Shown here piece by piece: positions 1-10,958 of a DNA stretch of 64,000 nucleotides (positions within the stretch are counted from its first letter, which is position 1; each line of letters starts with the position of its first letter). This DNA comes from Ascidia mentula (taxonomy: Eukaryota > Chordata > Ascidiacea > Phlebobranchia > Ascidiidae), in contig OX387198.1 of assembly GCA_947561715.1 (NCBI GenBank), positions 18,789,645 through 18,853,644 on the forward strand. Direction: 5' to 3'. The position numbers were made by a program, and so were the translations under genes. The notes under the pieces were generated by a model. It was not told the DNA's origin. It was given only the letters and a program-made list of their open reading frames with translations, and ran no database searches.

Positions 1-593
1 TCATCAAGCAGCAAAAGCTGCAGCGATTCAAAAGCCAAAAGGTGAACAAGTGCAACGCAGAAAAAGCAAGTCGCAGAGGATTCGGGTGATGAGACAACGT
101 TGAACAAAGAAACTGAGAATTCGATGCGACTTGAAGAGCTTTTGCGAAGTGGCACAACGTCTCAACATGTGCAAGACGCGAAAAGAAAGAAAAAAAGTTC
201 AAAGAAGAAGGAACCAAGGAAGGAAATCTTGCCAACTGCGGTCACTGAAGCGGCTGAAAAAAGCGATGTGGCTGTGACGAGTAAGAAAACAAAACAAAAA
301 TGCGCAAGCAACTTCCTTCTGTAAATTAAGATTTTGTTTATTGTTTCCAACGTTTTTACTATTTTGTTCACTTTTGTTTTCGTGTTCCATTGGTTGATTG
401 TGTTGCTTGTTCACATATTTTCGTTGTTTATATGATGCGTTGTTTCACTTAGTTCAATAGACTTTGAAAAAAGAACTACGTTTTTAGGAATTCTTGAATT
501 TTGCCACATTGTTTCTTAGAAGGGTACTGCGAAATAAGCTTGTGAAGGCGTCTACTAAGCAGCATGAGTGTATTACCACAAAACGACGTGGGG
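1..593. other. No gene recognised; lysine-rich reading frame
   Basis: This stretch holds one open frame at 100-324 (+), rich in lysine, glutamate and serine. It has no domain I recognise and no clear splice context. It looks like low-complexity coding or decayed sequence. It ends where recognisable 28S rRNA sequence begins, so it may be rDNA-foreign sequence joined by rearrangement. Confidence 0.3.
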
Positions 594-613
594 GCGATAG
601 GGGGCGAAAGACT

Positions 614-666
<53 letters not shown>

Positions 667-684
667 CGCTCGGTGGTCGCAGTT

Positions 685-715
<31 letters not shown>

Positions 716-949
716 GGGGACGAAACGTCCTCAACCTATTCTCAAACTTTAAATTGGTAAGAAGCCCGGCTCGCTCGGCTGGAGGCGGGCATGGAATGCG
801 AGTGCCAAGTGGGCCACTCTTGGTAAGCAGGACTGGCGATGCGGGATGAACCGAACGCCCGGTTAAGGCGCCCGACGCGACGCTCATGAGAGCCCACAAA
901 AGGTGTTGGTTGATCTAGACAGCAGGACGGTGGCCATGGAAGTCGGAAT

Positions 950-983
<34 letters not shown>

Positions 984-1127
984 TCAATCAGCCCTGAAAA
1001 TGGATGGCGCTGGAGCGTCGGGCCTATACCGGGCCTTCGCGGCGGTGCGAGCACGCCGGTGCGCTACGCTGCGACGAGTAGGAGGGAATATAGGTGATAG
1101 GCGAATGCCGTTCTGAAGTTTTTCAAC

Positions 1128-1160
<33 letters not shown>
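594..1160 (+). rRNA. 28S rRNA fragment (pseudogene copy), 5' side of the R2 site
   Basis: The sequence follows the conserved large-subunit rRNA core, from the block GGCGAAAGACTAATCGAACC (with one extra G upstream) through the GGATAGCTGGCGCTC segment and the GGATGAACCGAACGC helix, up to GCGGGAGTAACTATGAC. That last block is the sequence just upstream of the R2 retrotransposon target. Expected rRNA sequence is missing after about 1087 and again near 1118, where blocks that are normally far apart are joined. I therefore read it as a degenerate rDNA copy and not a working gene. The R2 5' end follows at 1161 and the matching downstream 28S flank reappears at 29326. Confidence 0.93.
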
Positions 1161-1161
<1 letters not shown>

Positions 1162-1850
1162 TATTATTCTATTTGAATAAGGTGGTAGGGTTAGAAAAAT
1201 ATCTCAAGCTGAGTGCGTTCACGCTGCGTGAAGCTAAGCATTACCGAGCAGGAGCAAAGAGAAGAACAGCCAAAGTCATCGGCGGCGAGAAAGTGGGCTG
1301 AGTACAAACAAATTAGAAGAACGCAAACGACAAGCGGAAATTGTCTAGAAAAATTGACTGGTCTACTTTTAGTTGGACAAAAAAGAAGTTCTACGAACTA
1401 TACCCAACCCAAGCATGGAAAAAGAAATTCCTTTACCCATGAAGACAGTCAATTTGGTCTACAACCGCCCCAACAGCATCAGCTGCAATATGTGCTCCCT
1501 CATCCTTACCACCGACCAGGGAGCACAGACCCACCTGCGAACCCACCGTATCCCCAGATCTGGCTACGCGTGCGGTAAGTGCCATCACCCTTTCGAGCGC
1601 ATTTCGCAGGTCGCCTGTTATTTCCCGAGATGCAAGATCACTCCAGAGGAAACACCATCTACTGCGACCGCGATTGCGTGCGAACTCTGCTCCCGTCACT
1701 TCGAGACCACTAAAACATTACTCCTCCACCAGCCCTGAAGGACAACGAGAAGTGGTAGACAGCATTGTGGCAGGCTTCGTTGGGGGTCACCACAATCCAA
1801 CCCTTCCCATCCGAACCCTTGCGGCGTCGCGTGACCTTGGCGGGTATGGC
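1161..1850 (+). mobile_element. R2 non-LTR retrotransposon, 5' part
   Basis: R2 elements insert at one exact site in the 28S gene by target-primed reverse transcription. Here 28S sequence stops in the R2 target and is followed by about 210 bases of leader and a frame carrying the R2-type N-terminal zinc fingers. The reverse transcriptase part is absent. After about 1850 the sequence changes to a LINE of L1-Tx1 type. The matching R2 3' part lies at 28420-29325. The 5' boundary is inferred from loss of 28S similarity. R2 leaders commonly carry an HDV-like ribozyme; I did not verify one here. Confidence 0.85.
1373..1738 (+). pseudogene. R2 protein N-terminal zinc-finger fragment
   Basis: This 121-residue frame holds three zinc-finger-like modules in the order known for the A clade of R2. 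The first is a C2H2 finger (Cys38, Cys41, His54, His58). The second is a CCHC-like module beginning Cys67-x2-Cys70 with further Cys82 and Cys87. The third is a C2H2-type start (Cys103, Cys106, His119) that ends before its last histidine. In R2 these fingers bind the 28S target. The frame stops soon after and the reverse transcriptase that should follow is missing, so this is a 5' stub. A Met at 1373 gives the only start that precedes all three fingers. Confidence 0.8.
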
Positions 1851-2640
1851 GTCGCAAACACACCACTTTACTCAAAACTATTCTTCCTCTTTCCTGTAAA
1901 AAACTATTATAAACACAGAATTTTAGATTTGTTGAGTTCAACATTGGTTTACTTCTCTCTAAGTTTTTTAATTTACGCACCCGGAATAATTTACCCCACG
2001 CCACAACACCTTCTCCTTTCTATAAATCTCTTTTTAATCTTACTCTTTAGTTTGCCCCCAAGTTAAAACCCTTTTCAGTTGACAGATAATTTTCGCATTA
2101 CTCATAATTTCTTACCCGTTAAATCGAAATATAACGACTGTTTTTGTACCCTTTGTTCTTTAAAATACGAAACTAACAAACATTTATTTTTTGAATGCAC
2201 CCAGATTCAACCACTTCTTTCCTTAGTTATCCTAATTTTTTGAATTTTCCCCAACTCCCTTACCCACACAATATAGAAAACCGAAGTAAAGTTAAAAAGA
2301 ACCCCAATGTTGCTAAGAATGTCCCTAAAAATTTTACCTAATCCTTCCGACAATCGCTAAACTTTAAACATCGGTTACTGCGGACAAGGCCTGACCCCTA
2401 ACTCGAGGTGGTACTTGCCAAAGCCAGAGATTTTTTACATAAATAACAGGACCCCACAGAGTGCAACCCTTTCTTAGCGCTTTCTTCCTCTCCCATTTCC
2501 CTTTACTTGCGTTCTCTTCCATAACTATAACAATCATATTTCTTTCCTATGTTGTTTATCGTTTTTGTTACTCGCTGGGCACCTCGAAAGTGCCCAAATA
2601 ATAAAAATAAATTAGATCAGTTTTGTCAACGTTGGAGATG
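1850..2640 (+). mobile_element. L1-Tx1-type LINE, 3' end fragment
   Basis: In the + frame around 2080-2230 the translation contains a CxxC…H…C module (CTLC followed by HLFFEC). This is the zinc-binding region found near the C terminus of L1-Tx1 type LINE ORF2 proteins. Upstream and downstream frames are broken by stops and shifts. It has no 5' part here; a separate endonuclease piece of a similar LINE lies at 7260-8240. It appears to be a 5'-truncated or rearranged copy placed in the R2 element. Confidence 0.6.
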
Positions 2641-2649
2641 CAATATTCA

Positions 2650-4270
2650 AAAAGGACCACAGTTCTGTTGAATCACAGGTAGATTGTATCACCTAATTAC
2701 TAAATAAAGTCAATGCTCCTGATCCTGTCTGTGATGGCACATCCGATGATCCGGTGGAATTATTCATTAGAAAGTTTTCACTGCTGTGTATGGCCTGTCG
2801 TGAAAAGCATGTTTTGCCTATATCAGTGTTCAAGTTTATTTTTGATAAAGTAGTATTTACACAATATCAAATTTTAACTTTCTCTAATGAAATTCATGAT
2901 GTACCAACCATAGAAACAGTTTGGTTTAACATAAGGCAAGAAACTGTATATCGGCAATTCTGCCTTTCTGTGGGTTTGATTGAACCAGTTAAATATCTAA
3001 TGCCTTCAGGCAAGGAGTCTTTTCATTCCATTGTTACAATCGCATTGCATTTCCCATATTGATGTGTTGGGCAGCATTTTGAGATGCACTAAACTGTCAA
3101 ACTACAGTCATGGTATGATATTCAAAAGCCACCCTTACTTCAAATGTAATGGAGATCTTTTGCGATTACACCTGTATTGTGATGATGTTGAGGTGTGTAA
3201 TCCATTGGGAAGTAGTAAATGTGTGCATAAGCTTACATGTTTTTATTACATTGTTGGCAACATTGAAGAAAAATATTGGTCTTCTTTGCAAAACATTCAT
3301 TTGCTTGCTTTACTTAAGCCAATACTCAGGGACTTGTCTGCTTTGGAAAAGGATGGTGTTTCAAAAAGCATTTTTTTGGTGGTTTAGCAACTATTTCCGC
3401 AGACAACCTGGGAAGCAATGAGATTGGTGAATTTCGCAGATGTTTTAGTAGTGGCTCAATATGCACATTTTGTCTTGGAAGGCATTCCGACTTGAAAGAA
3501 AAGTCCCATGAAAGCATATTTACATTGAGAGAAAAAAGCAGCCACAAGTATCATGTGCATTCCGTGGAAAGTGACCCTAAGTTGGTACTAGCATATGGAG
3601 TCCATGGCGCATCACCATTTGATGCATTGGAGTGGTTTAATGTTATTGATGCTTTACCCCCGGACATAATGCATGATGTTGTAGCAACACGCATGTTTCC
3701 CTACTAAATTCTTTACACATTGGGAACACATACGGACCGAAGACTGCAGACGGTGTTAGGCTTTCTGGCATCCTAGAAACAAATTAAACTTAAGCCACCT
3801 GGTATTGCAATCGTGTCTTTCAATCAATAAACAAGTCTGCCACGGAGTCGAACTTAGTTACCTATACAGCAAGAACACGCAAGCAGACTTCAGCTTTAGC
3901 ACAGCAGCAAGCCGAAGGAAAACTGTTTGATTCAAAGGGCTAAAGAATTATCTATTGACAGTGCAAAATATAAAGTTGGTGATAATCATGTTATTGACTT
4001 TATTGAGAATGAGTATGTTTTTGGTGAAGGCAAGTATGTGCTGAATTTACAAAATGTTTGACATTTGTGTTTCCAAGTTTTCCTCACAGTTCATTTTTGC
4101 CAAGACCTGCGCAGCTATGCTGTTCGCAAAACTGGATTATGGCACATTTTAGAGGTTGGCGATGAGCTATCAGCGCATCCATTTGACTTGTATACCTACG
4201 AAAATGCTTCATATTTTCGTTTGCCGTACTCAATTCCAAATCCATCTGAACCTAGTTTATTAGCGTAAAT
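2650..4270 (+). pseudogene. CMC/EnSpm-like transposase, decayed copy 1
   Basis: The translation shows a run of motifs typical of a widespread animal transposase of the CMC (EnSpm-like) group: YCDDVEVCNPLG, then YYIVGNIEEKYW, then the ISADNLGSNEIGEF block, a CxxC pair, and LPPDIMHDV. The conserved core lies at about 3150-3690 and the C-terminal part at 4065-4268. Reading needs several frame changes (near 3055, 3387-3490 and after 3707), and about 350 bases after 3710 are not recognisable. It is therefore a dead copy. It belongs to a different lineage from the transposases at 9507 and 43014, which carry LDYMH-type motifs. A 142-base retroposed insertion sits just after its stop. Confidence 0.7.
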
Positions 4271-4285
4271 AAAATAATCAGTAAT

Positions 4286-4427
4286 AATGTATTAAAATCC
4301 AAACACAGCAATCTTCAGACAGCTCAGATCGATTTATTTAGAGAAAAATATATTTCGCCTAAAACGGCATCATCAGTTTCTCCATTTACCAAAACTTATG
4401 ATCCAGATTTGATTTACTAATCACATT
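4286..4427 (-). mobile_element. Small retroposed insertion with hammerhead-like core
   Basis: A 142-base segment is flanked by a 15-base direct repeat (AAAATAATCAGTAAT at 4271-4285 and 4428-4442), which marks a target-site duplication. On the minus strand it contains CTGATGA, a short hairpin around GCC…GGC, then GAAA, which is the conserved core order of a hammerhead ribozyme. This is followed by a CTAAATAAATCGATC tail. Such cores are known in terminal repeats of Penelope-like retroelements and in retrozymes. It is most likely a short non-autonomous copy of that kind. Self-cleavage is inferred only. Confidence 0.55.
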
Positions 4428-4559
4428 AAAATAATCAGTAATTTTTTTTCCAGAAAGTATACATAGAAAAATGTTTCACGTAACATTTAAATCTATAATA
4501 GATAATAAAAATCTTTGTAACACACTCAGTTCAACAGTGAGTGATGTTCTTAATTATTC

Positions 4560-5020
4560 AACAGCCAGCAGTGATTCGTTTAATACTATTTTTTCCTGAC
4601 ACAATTCTTAGTGATGATGCCTCAACAAAACCCATTCCCCCTCCAGTTCGGCGCCGCATTGTAGACATTTTGTATTGTGACATAGTTAAATACACCATGT
4701 AAGATTATACTTTCATTTTTGGTGCTTTTTGTTGAAAGGTATCCTGAACGCCGGATATATGATGATGTTTGCAATGCTCTAATTGAAAAATACACTTTTT
4801 CACTACAAATGGATGCTATTATGTTAGTATTTAGAATGTAAGAAATTTGTTTATGGGTATAACTTGCAAAAAGAGGAAATTCAATACAAAAGAAGAAAAC
4901 TGCCAAGCATGCATTGCCACAATTATGAATAATTTGCTCGATGAGTTCTGGCCAAAATAACAAAATAGTTTTTTTTAATGAAAATTTATTTATGCTTCTA
5001 AGAGATGTCAAAAAGAACAT
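4560..5020 (+). pseudogene. Remnant of a second CMC-associated gene
   Basis: Short exon-like stretches on the + strand carry RRRIVDILYC and, after an interruption, YPERRIYDDVCNAL. These resemble an accessory protein of EnSpm-like animal elements that follows the transposase. It lies in the right order and orientation behind the copy-1 transposase at 2650-4270. Stops and missing sequence make it non-functional. The family assignment rests on recall of motif pattern and is weak. Confidence 0.35.
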
Positions 5021-7259
5021 AAATGGTCACTGGTAGCTACTCCAACAGTGTTTAATGAATAAAAAAAATAGACTGCAAGGTTTGTGAACATAAAAACTTT
5101 TTTTTGTTGAGTGTGTTATTTTTTTAACTTAATAGGATTTCTCCTTGCAACACATTCAATGTACATGTTGATGGTAATATCATAACAGACATCCACTCAT
5201 TAGAACAAGTGATCGCGATGTTGGCATGCTACTGATTTAGCATTTGCCTCCCGTCCAATGGAAACAGGACCCTATCATTTATGCAAAACATAGCAATGCC
5301 TTTATCAGTATAGTGTTGTGTTTCATGTTCCCTTCAATGTGTTCTTGGTCTATTCTTGCATGTGACACAGCTATGGTAACTTTGCGTAAAACTAGGGTAG
5401 AAAAAACATGTAAAATTGTAGATATCGAATTTGGGGACTTCGTTAATTTCTGCACTTTGTTTCTGAAAGGGGTGCGCGCAAAATGCACAGCCTTCACTTT
5501 CAATTCCTGCGCCAGCCGCACTTTTAAAAATTTTTTGATCACCTGAATAATCGTGTGGTAAGCCGGCTTAACACCAAAGCACATTACTACTACTATGTTT
5601 CCATGTCGCGATTGGGGTTTTTCAAAGTGCAACAACATGACAAATCGTCTTCATCGGACGCTTGTGTCACAAAAACATTGGATTTGAACTGTGTGGCAGT
5701 TGTTTTAGTATCTTTCCGCACTTTTAGTTAGTTTTCACCTTTGAAAACAGATTGACAAAAGTTATTCCAAACAACACAAGTGGTATGTTTAACTTGACTT
5801 TTATTACTAACAATGAAAAAAACAACCACTTTCAATCTTACAGATATTTGAGAATCACTGGAAAGAGATGATTACTGCAATACCAGTGCAAAACTGGACA
5901 AAATTATGAATGATAAGCAATGTGGAGCCAATGGCCATCTGTCTGCAACTTATACAAAATTATGAATGTTTTCCATTGTCCTTAAAGCTTTATTGCAAAA
6001 AAAAATAAACAAAATGGTCAGAACATGTTGTCACAGTCCTTGCTTGTCAGGCCTCAAGGGTAATGGAAAATGTAGCATGTTCAACAAATTAAATGAACTT
6101 TGACTTCCATCACTTTCTTGCAAAACTAAAATAAATGTATTTCCACAACAGTTGGTCATTGTGCTAGCTGTAGATCTGGGAAAATGACACAAAAAAATCA
6201 TTGGATATTGGATGTATTTCATCTCCAAAGCTATTGTGTTCACCAATTTGTAATTGCATAAACATGCAAAAACTTTCATTTGGTTATCTATGCATCCTCA
6301 GCACCTAAAAGGTTGCATTTAAAACTGCAGTTCAACATAACATCCATGCATAAGGCATGTATACTTTGCAAGTGGATTATATAAAGCATATATAATCCAC
6401 TTGCAAAGTAATAAATCTGCGCAAAAAGCTACCAAACCCTGCTGCAGTTGGCAAATTTTATACCCTGGAGCGTTTACGACCATTTTAAACTTTCACGACC
6501 ATCGCTCTAAAACAATTAACTCGCTTACGACCCCGATAAAAACGTGTCCGTGTCTCCGCCTTGTCTGGGACGCAGTTATAGTGCGCTGGGACATCATGAC
6601 TTGACCTAGAGGCATTTTTAACTTGAAGAAGTTTATTGTTCCAAAGAAAGTTGCAAGCGGGTTCAAAAAGCGATGTAATGCATTGTCAAATAACCAGTCA
6701 TTCAGATCAGACCACTCTAACAAAATTCAACTCGATGCCATTCAAACGATTCAACTCTTGGATTTGCTGTTTTGATGTCTGTGAAGTTTTTGCCATCTTA
6801 ATAAAAGATTGTTTATTCTGAAATGGTGTCAGATCTATACGGAGTGTTCTGAAATAGAACACGCATCCACACAGTCACTACATGGCCCAAAAGGACCACC
6901 AATTTTGATGGCCCAAAAATTCAGCCGTTTTGGCCTGCGTCATTTGCGTCACTTCCATATTTGGTAACATGGCCCACTTACATGGACAAAATTGCGTGTT
7001 TCCAGACCAATGCGAAACGATGTTTTTGAACACAGGATGCAACCTATATTACCAAAAAAATAATGCAACCTATAAAATAAGATGCCCGGGATGTGTCCAG
7101 TGTACATGCAACCTATATTATCGAGTAAAACCAAAAGAAAAAATGACATGTGGTCAGAATTCCAACTGATTTTAACCACGAAAATGTAATGAATTTTTTA
7201 ATGGACTCGCTGGAACGTTTTGTTTTGTTTTATTTAATTTTCTTGTTAAAGTAACTAAA
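5021..7259. other. No gene recognised; decayed transposon tail
   Basis: No frame in this 2.2 kb shows a domain I recognise. A 36-base stretch near 5360-5400 resembles the end of the spacer repeat found at 31097 and 32841. A near-perfect hairpin lies at 6362-6410. A CAACCTATATTA-type motif repeats at about 7040, 7067 and 7110. The region probably contains the tail of the copy-1 CMC element and older debris. Confidence 0.4.
6362..6410. repeat. Perfect 22-bp inverted repeat with 5-nt loop
   Basis: The arm TACTTTGCAAGTGGATTATA plus two more bases (6362-6383) is followed by AAGCA and its exact reverse complement (6389-6410). It would form a strong hairpin in DNA or RNA. It lies in otherwise unassigned sequence. 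It could be a tiny foldback insertion or the fused ends of a deleted transposon. Confidence 0.85.
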
Positions 7260-8240
7260 CAAAATGACGTCATATCTCATAAAATTTGCACTTTAAACGT
7301 AAATGGCATGGGCCTGGTCACCAAAAGGCAGGCCTTGGCTTTTGACATCTATCTCCTACAGGAGACTCACTCTTCACCCAAAACCGAATCCCTCTGGAAG
7401 TCCGAATGGACCTTCGGCCCTCCCCTTTTAAACTCGGCACCCTACGAAGGCCACGCCAAAGGGGGTGTCGCAGTTCTTCTCAATTCTCCGAACCTCCAAA
7501 TTCTAAAATCTATTTCTGACTCTGCCGGCCGTATTATCGCGGTCGACATCTCAACCCACACCCACACCCTCCACATTGTCAACATCTACGCCCTCTCTGG
7601 AAACCCGGTTAGTAACAATTTATTTTTTAACTCACTGTATTCCTATGTTACATCACCGCACCCTATCATTTTGGCAGCAGATTTTAATTGTGTTGAAAAC
7701 CCTTTTATTAGATAAATTTCCCCCTATCAAAACCTCTCCCCCCAGTACAAAACTAGCACAATTAACTAACCTTTTTAAGTTAAAAGACTCCTTTCGTATG
7801 TACTAGATTTAGTTCAATTTTCCCGCCGTTCATTTAATTTTCAATCCCGCTTGGACCGAATTTATGTTGCTCCTAATTTAACGCCTAAAAATCATTCGTT
7901 CAATCCATACCCCTTTTATGATCATGATTTTGTTGCCCTCACTCTTAATTTGGGCTCTGCTCCACCAAGGGGCAGAGGCCCTTGGAAAAATAATGTTAAA
8001 ACCTTTTACGGCCCCTTTTTTGTTTATGATTTAAATCGTCATTATGTTATTTGGTCATCACTTGCTCCTATGTTCAACAACCCCCTTGATTTTTGGTTAT
8101 CCCTTAAAGTCAAAATTAAATCCCGCAATTGTGTTTCATCCCTCCAACAATCCCTGGATAATCTGAGAACCACTCTTACTTTTTTTTTGAAGGGTCGCGG
8201 TTTGTATGTCGAAAGATTGCATCACCGCGAACCCAACATC
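7260..8240 (+). pseudogene. L1-Tx1-type LINE ORF2, endonuclease region
   Basis: The frame starting near 7271 encodes an apurinic-type endonuclease (EEP fold). CTLNVNGMG is the first strand. YLLQETHSS carries the catalytic glutamate, followed by GGVAVLL and a LAADFNC motif with the catalytic Asp-Asn. The SRLDRIYV and DHDFVAL motifs near 7848-7945 are the last active-site strands. In LINEs this enzyme nicks the target DNA. Frames change around 7715 and 7800, and the usual spacing after KRQAL is short, so it is broken. It is interrupted at 8303 by the composite CMC-like transposon. A LINE reverse-transcriptase piece of the same type lies on the far side, from about 27760. Confidence 0.8.
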
Positions 8241-8302
8241 AAACCAGTCCAGAAAGTTCCGGTGAGACAACATGATGCCTGCAGGTCCTGTCAGAACAAA
8301 AT

Positions 8303-9010
8303 CCCAGCTAACACAAAACGTTATGTCAACTTTCGTAACGTTTTTTAAAAGTTGTCCAATGGTTTCAGATCGTTTTTTTTGTCAAAGTAAATGTTGCATA
8401 AAGGTTGCATGGTATAACGTTGGCCTTCAACGTAACTCAAACGATATTTCGACGGTCTATTAAACACGACTTGAAAAAAACGTTTTTGTGTGGACCAAAC
8501 ACAACATTTTAGTGATGTTATTGAACATACGTACCGATATAAACGTTTCTGTATCGTTAATACAAGACGTAATAAAACTGTTTTACATTAACGTTTGTAT
8601 GAGGCAACATTAATCTGTTTTGAAAACATTATTTGAATTACGTTTTAAATTGTACGATCTTGTAACGTTACTAAACAACTAAATAAAAACGTTTCGTATT
8701 GACGTGTTCGTGTGGTTACATTAATCTGTTTTAAAAACGTTATTTGAATTATGTTTTAAATTGTACGTTCCTGTAACGTTACTAAAAAACTAAATAAAAA
8801 CGTTTCGTATTGACGTGTTCATTTGGTTGCATTAATGTTTTTTTTTAAAACGTTATTTCAATTACGTTTTAAATTGTACGTCGTTGTAACGTTCTTAAAA
8901 AAACAAATAAAAACGTTTCATAGTGACGTGTTCATTTGGTTGCATTAATCTGTTTAGAAAACGTTATTTGAATAACGTTTTCAATTGTACGATCTTGTAA
9001 CGTTACTAAA
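8303..9010. repeat. Left TIR and 111-bp subterminal tandem repeats
   Basis: After the terminal inverted repeat come four imperfect units of about 111 bp, starting near 8608, 8719, 8830 and 8942. Each holds CATTAATCTGTTT, AACGTTATTTGAATTACG and TTGTAACGTTACTAAA-type blocks. Repeated ACGTT and GTAACGTTAC palindromes are candidate transposase-binding sites, as subterminal repeats are in EnSpm elements. Similar ACGTT-rich repeats of another period occur at the right end (27100-27438). Confidence 0.8.
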
Positions 9011-9506
9011 TAACCAAATAAAATCCTGTCGCATGGACGAAACGTTATTTGAGTATGCTCGGGTATATACTGTCTATTACCAACTTGTTATTTTTTATGT
9101 TTCATTCACGCGCAAAACGTTGCAGTCAATTGCATTTAAAATTAAGAATAAATTCTGTTTTGTTTGAAGGAAACGACATTATGCATTGTAATTGTAAAAA
9201 TGTGTAATATAAAGTTTTGTCTAAATGAGGCGAAGTAGTAATTACTGTGTAATCCGATTTGGATAAACGTGTACCATTTGTCAGGATAAGGTGAGGGAAC
9301 TTCATCAACTTCGCTGTAGCAAACAACACCAAATATGTTTGTTGCGTAATTTACTGCGCATGCGCAACCTGTCACATGTAGTCAGTTGTGGCGTCAGGTT
9401 TGTTGGTACCGGTAATTTGTTTGCTTTATCGCTATACATCGAATATTCTTTGCATTGTTGAAAGTTCTAGTTAATCTTACTGGTTGTTGTAAAAATTGTT
9501 AGGCTT
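9011..9506. other. Leader of the CMC-like transposase
   Basis: This 0.5 kb between the subterminal repeats and the transposase frame has no coding signal. By position it should hold the promoter and 5' leader of the transposase gene; I see no distinctive element in it. Confidence 0.3.
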
Positions 9507-10813
9507 GTGTGTGATTTTACTGAAGATGAATCGAAAAATATATCAGCGAGGGTGGATAAAAGCAAAAAGAGCAAAACTGAAGAAAAAACGACCACCGTGT
9601 ACGAACCTAGTTCAGAAGAAGATGTTGATGTTAGTAGTGGGCCTAGTAGTATCAATAATGATGACGATTTCAAAAGTGAAAATCGCTACATGGATGAATG
9701 TGATGAAGAACATAGTAAAAGGTTTGAGTGTGTTCAACATGATAAGTTACCTTGTCTGCTTGAATTAAATGACCAAACATCATCATCATCAGATGACAAT
9801 ATTAATTGTGATGAATTTAAAGTTTTTTTGCAAGAATGGGTGACTAAATATCAGATCAAACACAATGCTGTTGATCAGTTGTTAAAAGGTTTGCTACACC
9901 AAGATTCGTAAACACCCAGACAAAATCAGGTATGGAATATTACAATTTTGGTTTAGAGGCCCAGCTATATTCTGTTTTAAATGAATACACAAAAAGCCAC
10001 AGCATAACCACATCAGTCGATTTAAATCTTGGTGTAGATGGCCTTCCTCTGTTCAAAAGTTCTAGTAAATGCTTTTGGCCGATTTTGGGTTCTGTATTTG
10101 GCATTGTTTTTCCAGTTTCTATAGCTTGTGGGAGTACGAAGCCCAGTAACTTGGATTTTCTTCATGACACCATAGAGGAGGTTTCAAAACTGCATGAGCA
10201 TGGATTGCACATTAATGATAAATGCGTTGCAATTACACTTAAATCAGTTGTATGTGATGCACCTGCTCGGGCTATGGTAAAGGCAACAAAACTTTTTTGT
10301 GGGTATTATGGTTGTGATAAGTGTATGCAGAAAGGTCAATGGGCAGGCAGGATTGTATATCCACAGTTAAAGTCTCCTGTTCGCACAGATGCTACATTTA
10401 GGTCAAAATGCAATGAGGAGCATCATAAAGGAACTTCACCGTTTTGTGACTTAAATATTGACATGATAAAATCTTTTCCACTAGACTACATGCATCAAGC
10501 ATGTTTGGGTGTCACAAAAAAGCTTCTTGTATCCTGGATTCGTGGCCAAAAAAGTACAAGAATATCCCAGACAAATTGCAATGAAATAAGTGTACGACTT
10601 TTGCATCTACGAACTAGTATTCCAAAATGCTTTTCACGAAAACCAAGATCTCTGAATGAGCTGGATAGGTGGAAAGCTACTGAACTTAGGCAGTTTTTAT
10701 TGTACACAGGCATCATTGTACTAAAAGATGTGCAAAATAAATTGTATTCTCATTTTGTATGTTTAGCCACTGCAATGAGAATTTTAGTTTCTCCAATTCT
10801 CTCAACAAAACAT

Positions 10814-10958
10814 TGAAGCGGCTGCTTTGTAACGTGTATTTTTCTGAATGCGCGTCGTTGCCAGAAAACGCTTAATTGTTTCGAGACGCGCAGAAAAAGG
10901 CAATACTAAAAGCAAAACTTATCACGCTTCAGTGAATTCAAGGGTGGCATCCGCCACA
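10814..10958 (-). repeat. 3' LTR of the Gypsy-type element
   Basis: This 145-bp copy runs TGAAGC…GCCACA and matches 14664-14808 at all but one visible base. The flanking ACAT at 10810-10813 pairs with 14809-14812. Confidence 0.95.

Noticed and set aside
9011-9400. Short frames on both strands just right of the 111-bp subterminal repeats as genes.
   Set aside because: They have no domain and lie in the AT-rich leader of the transposase; position and composition explain them as chance.
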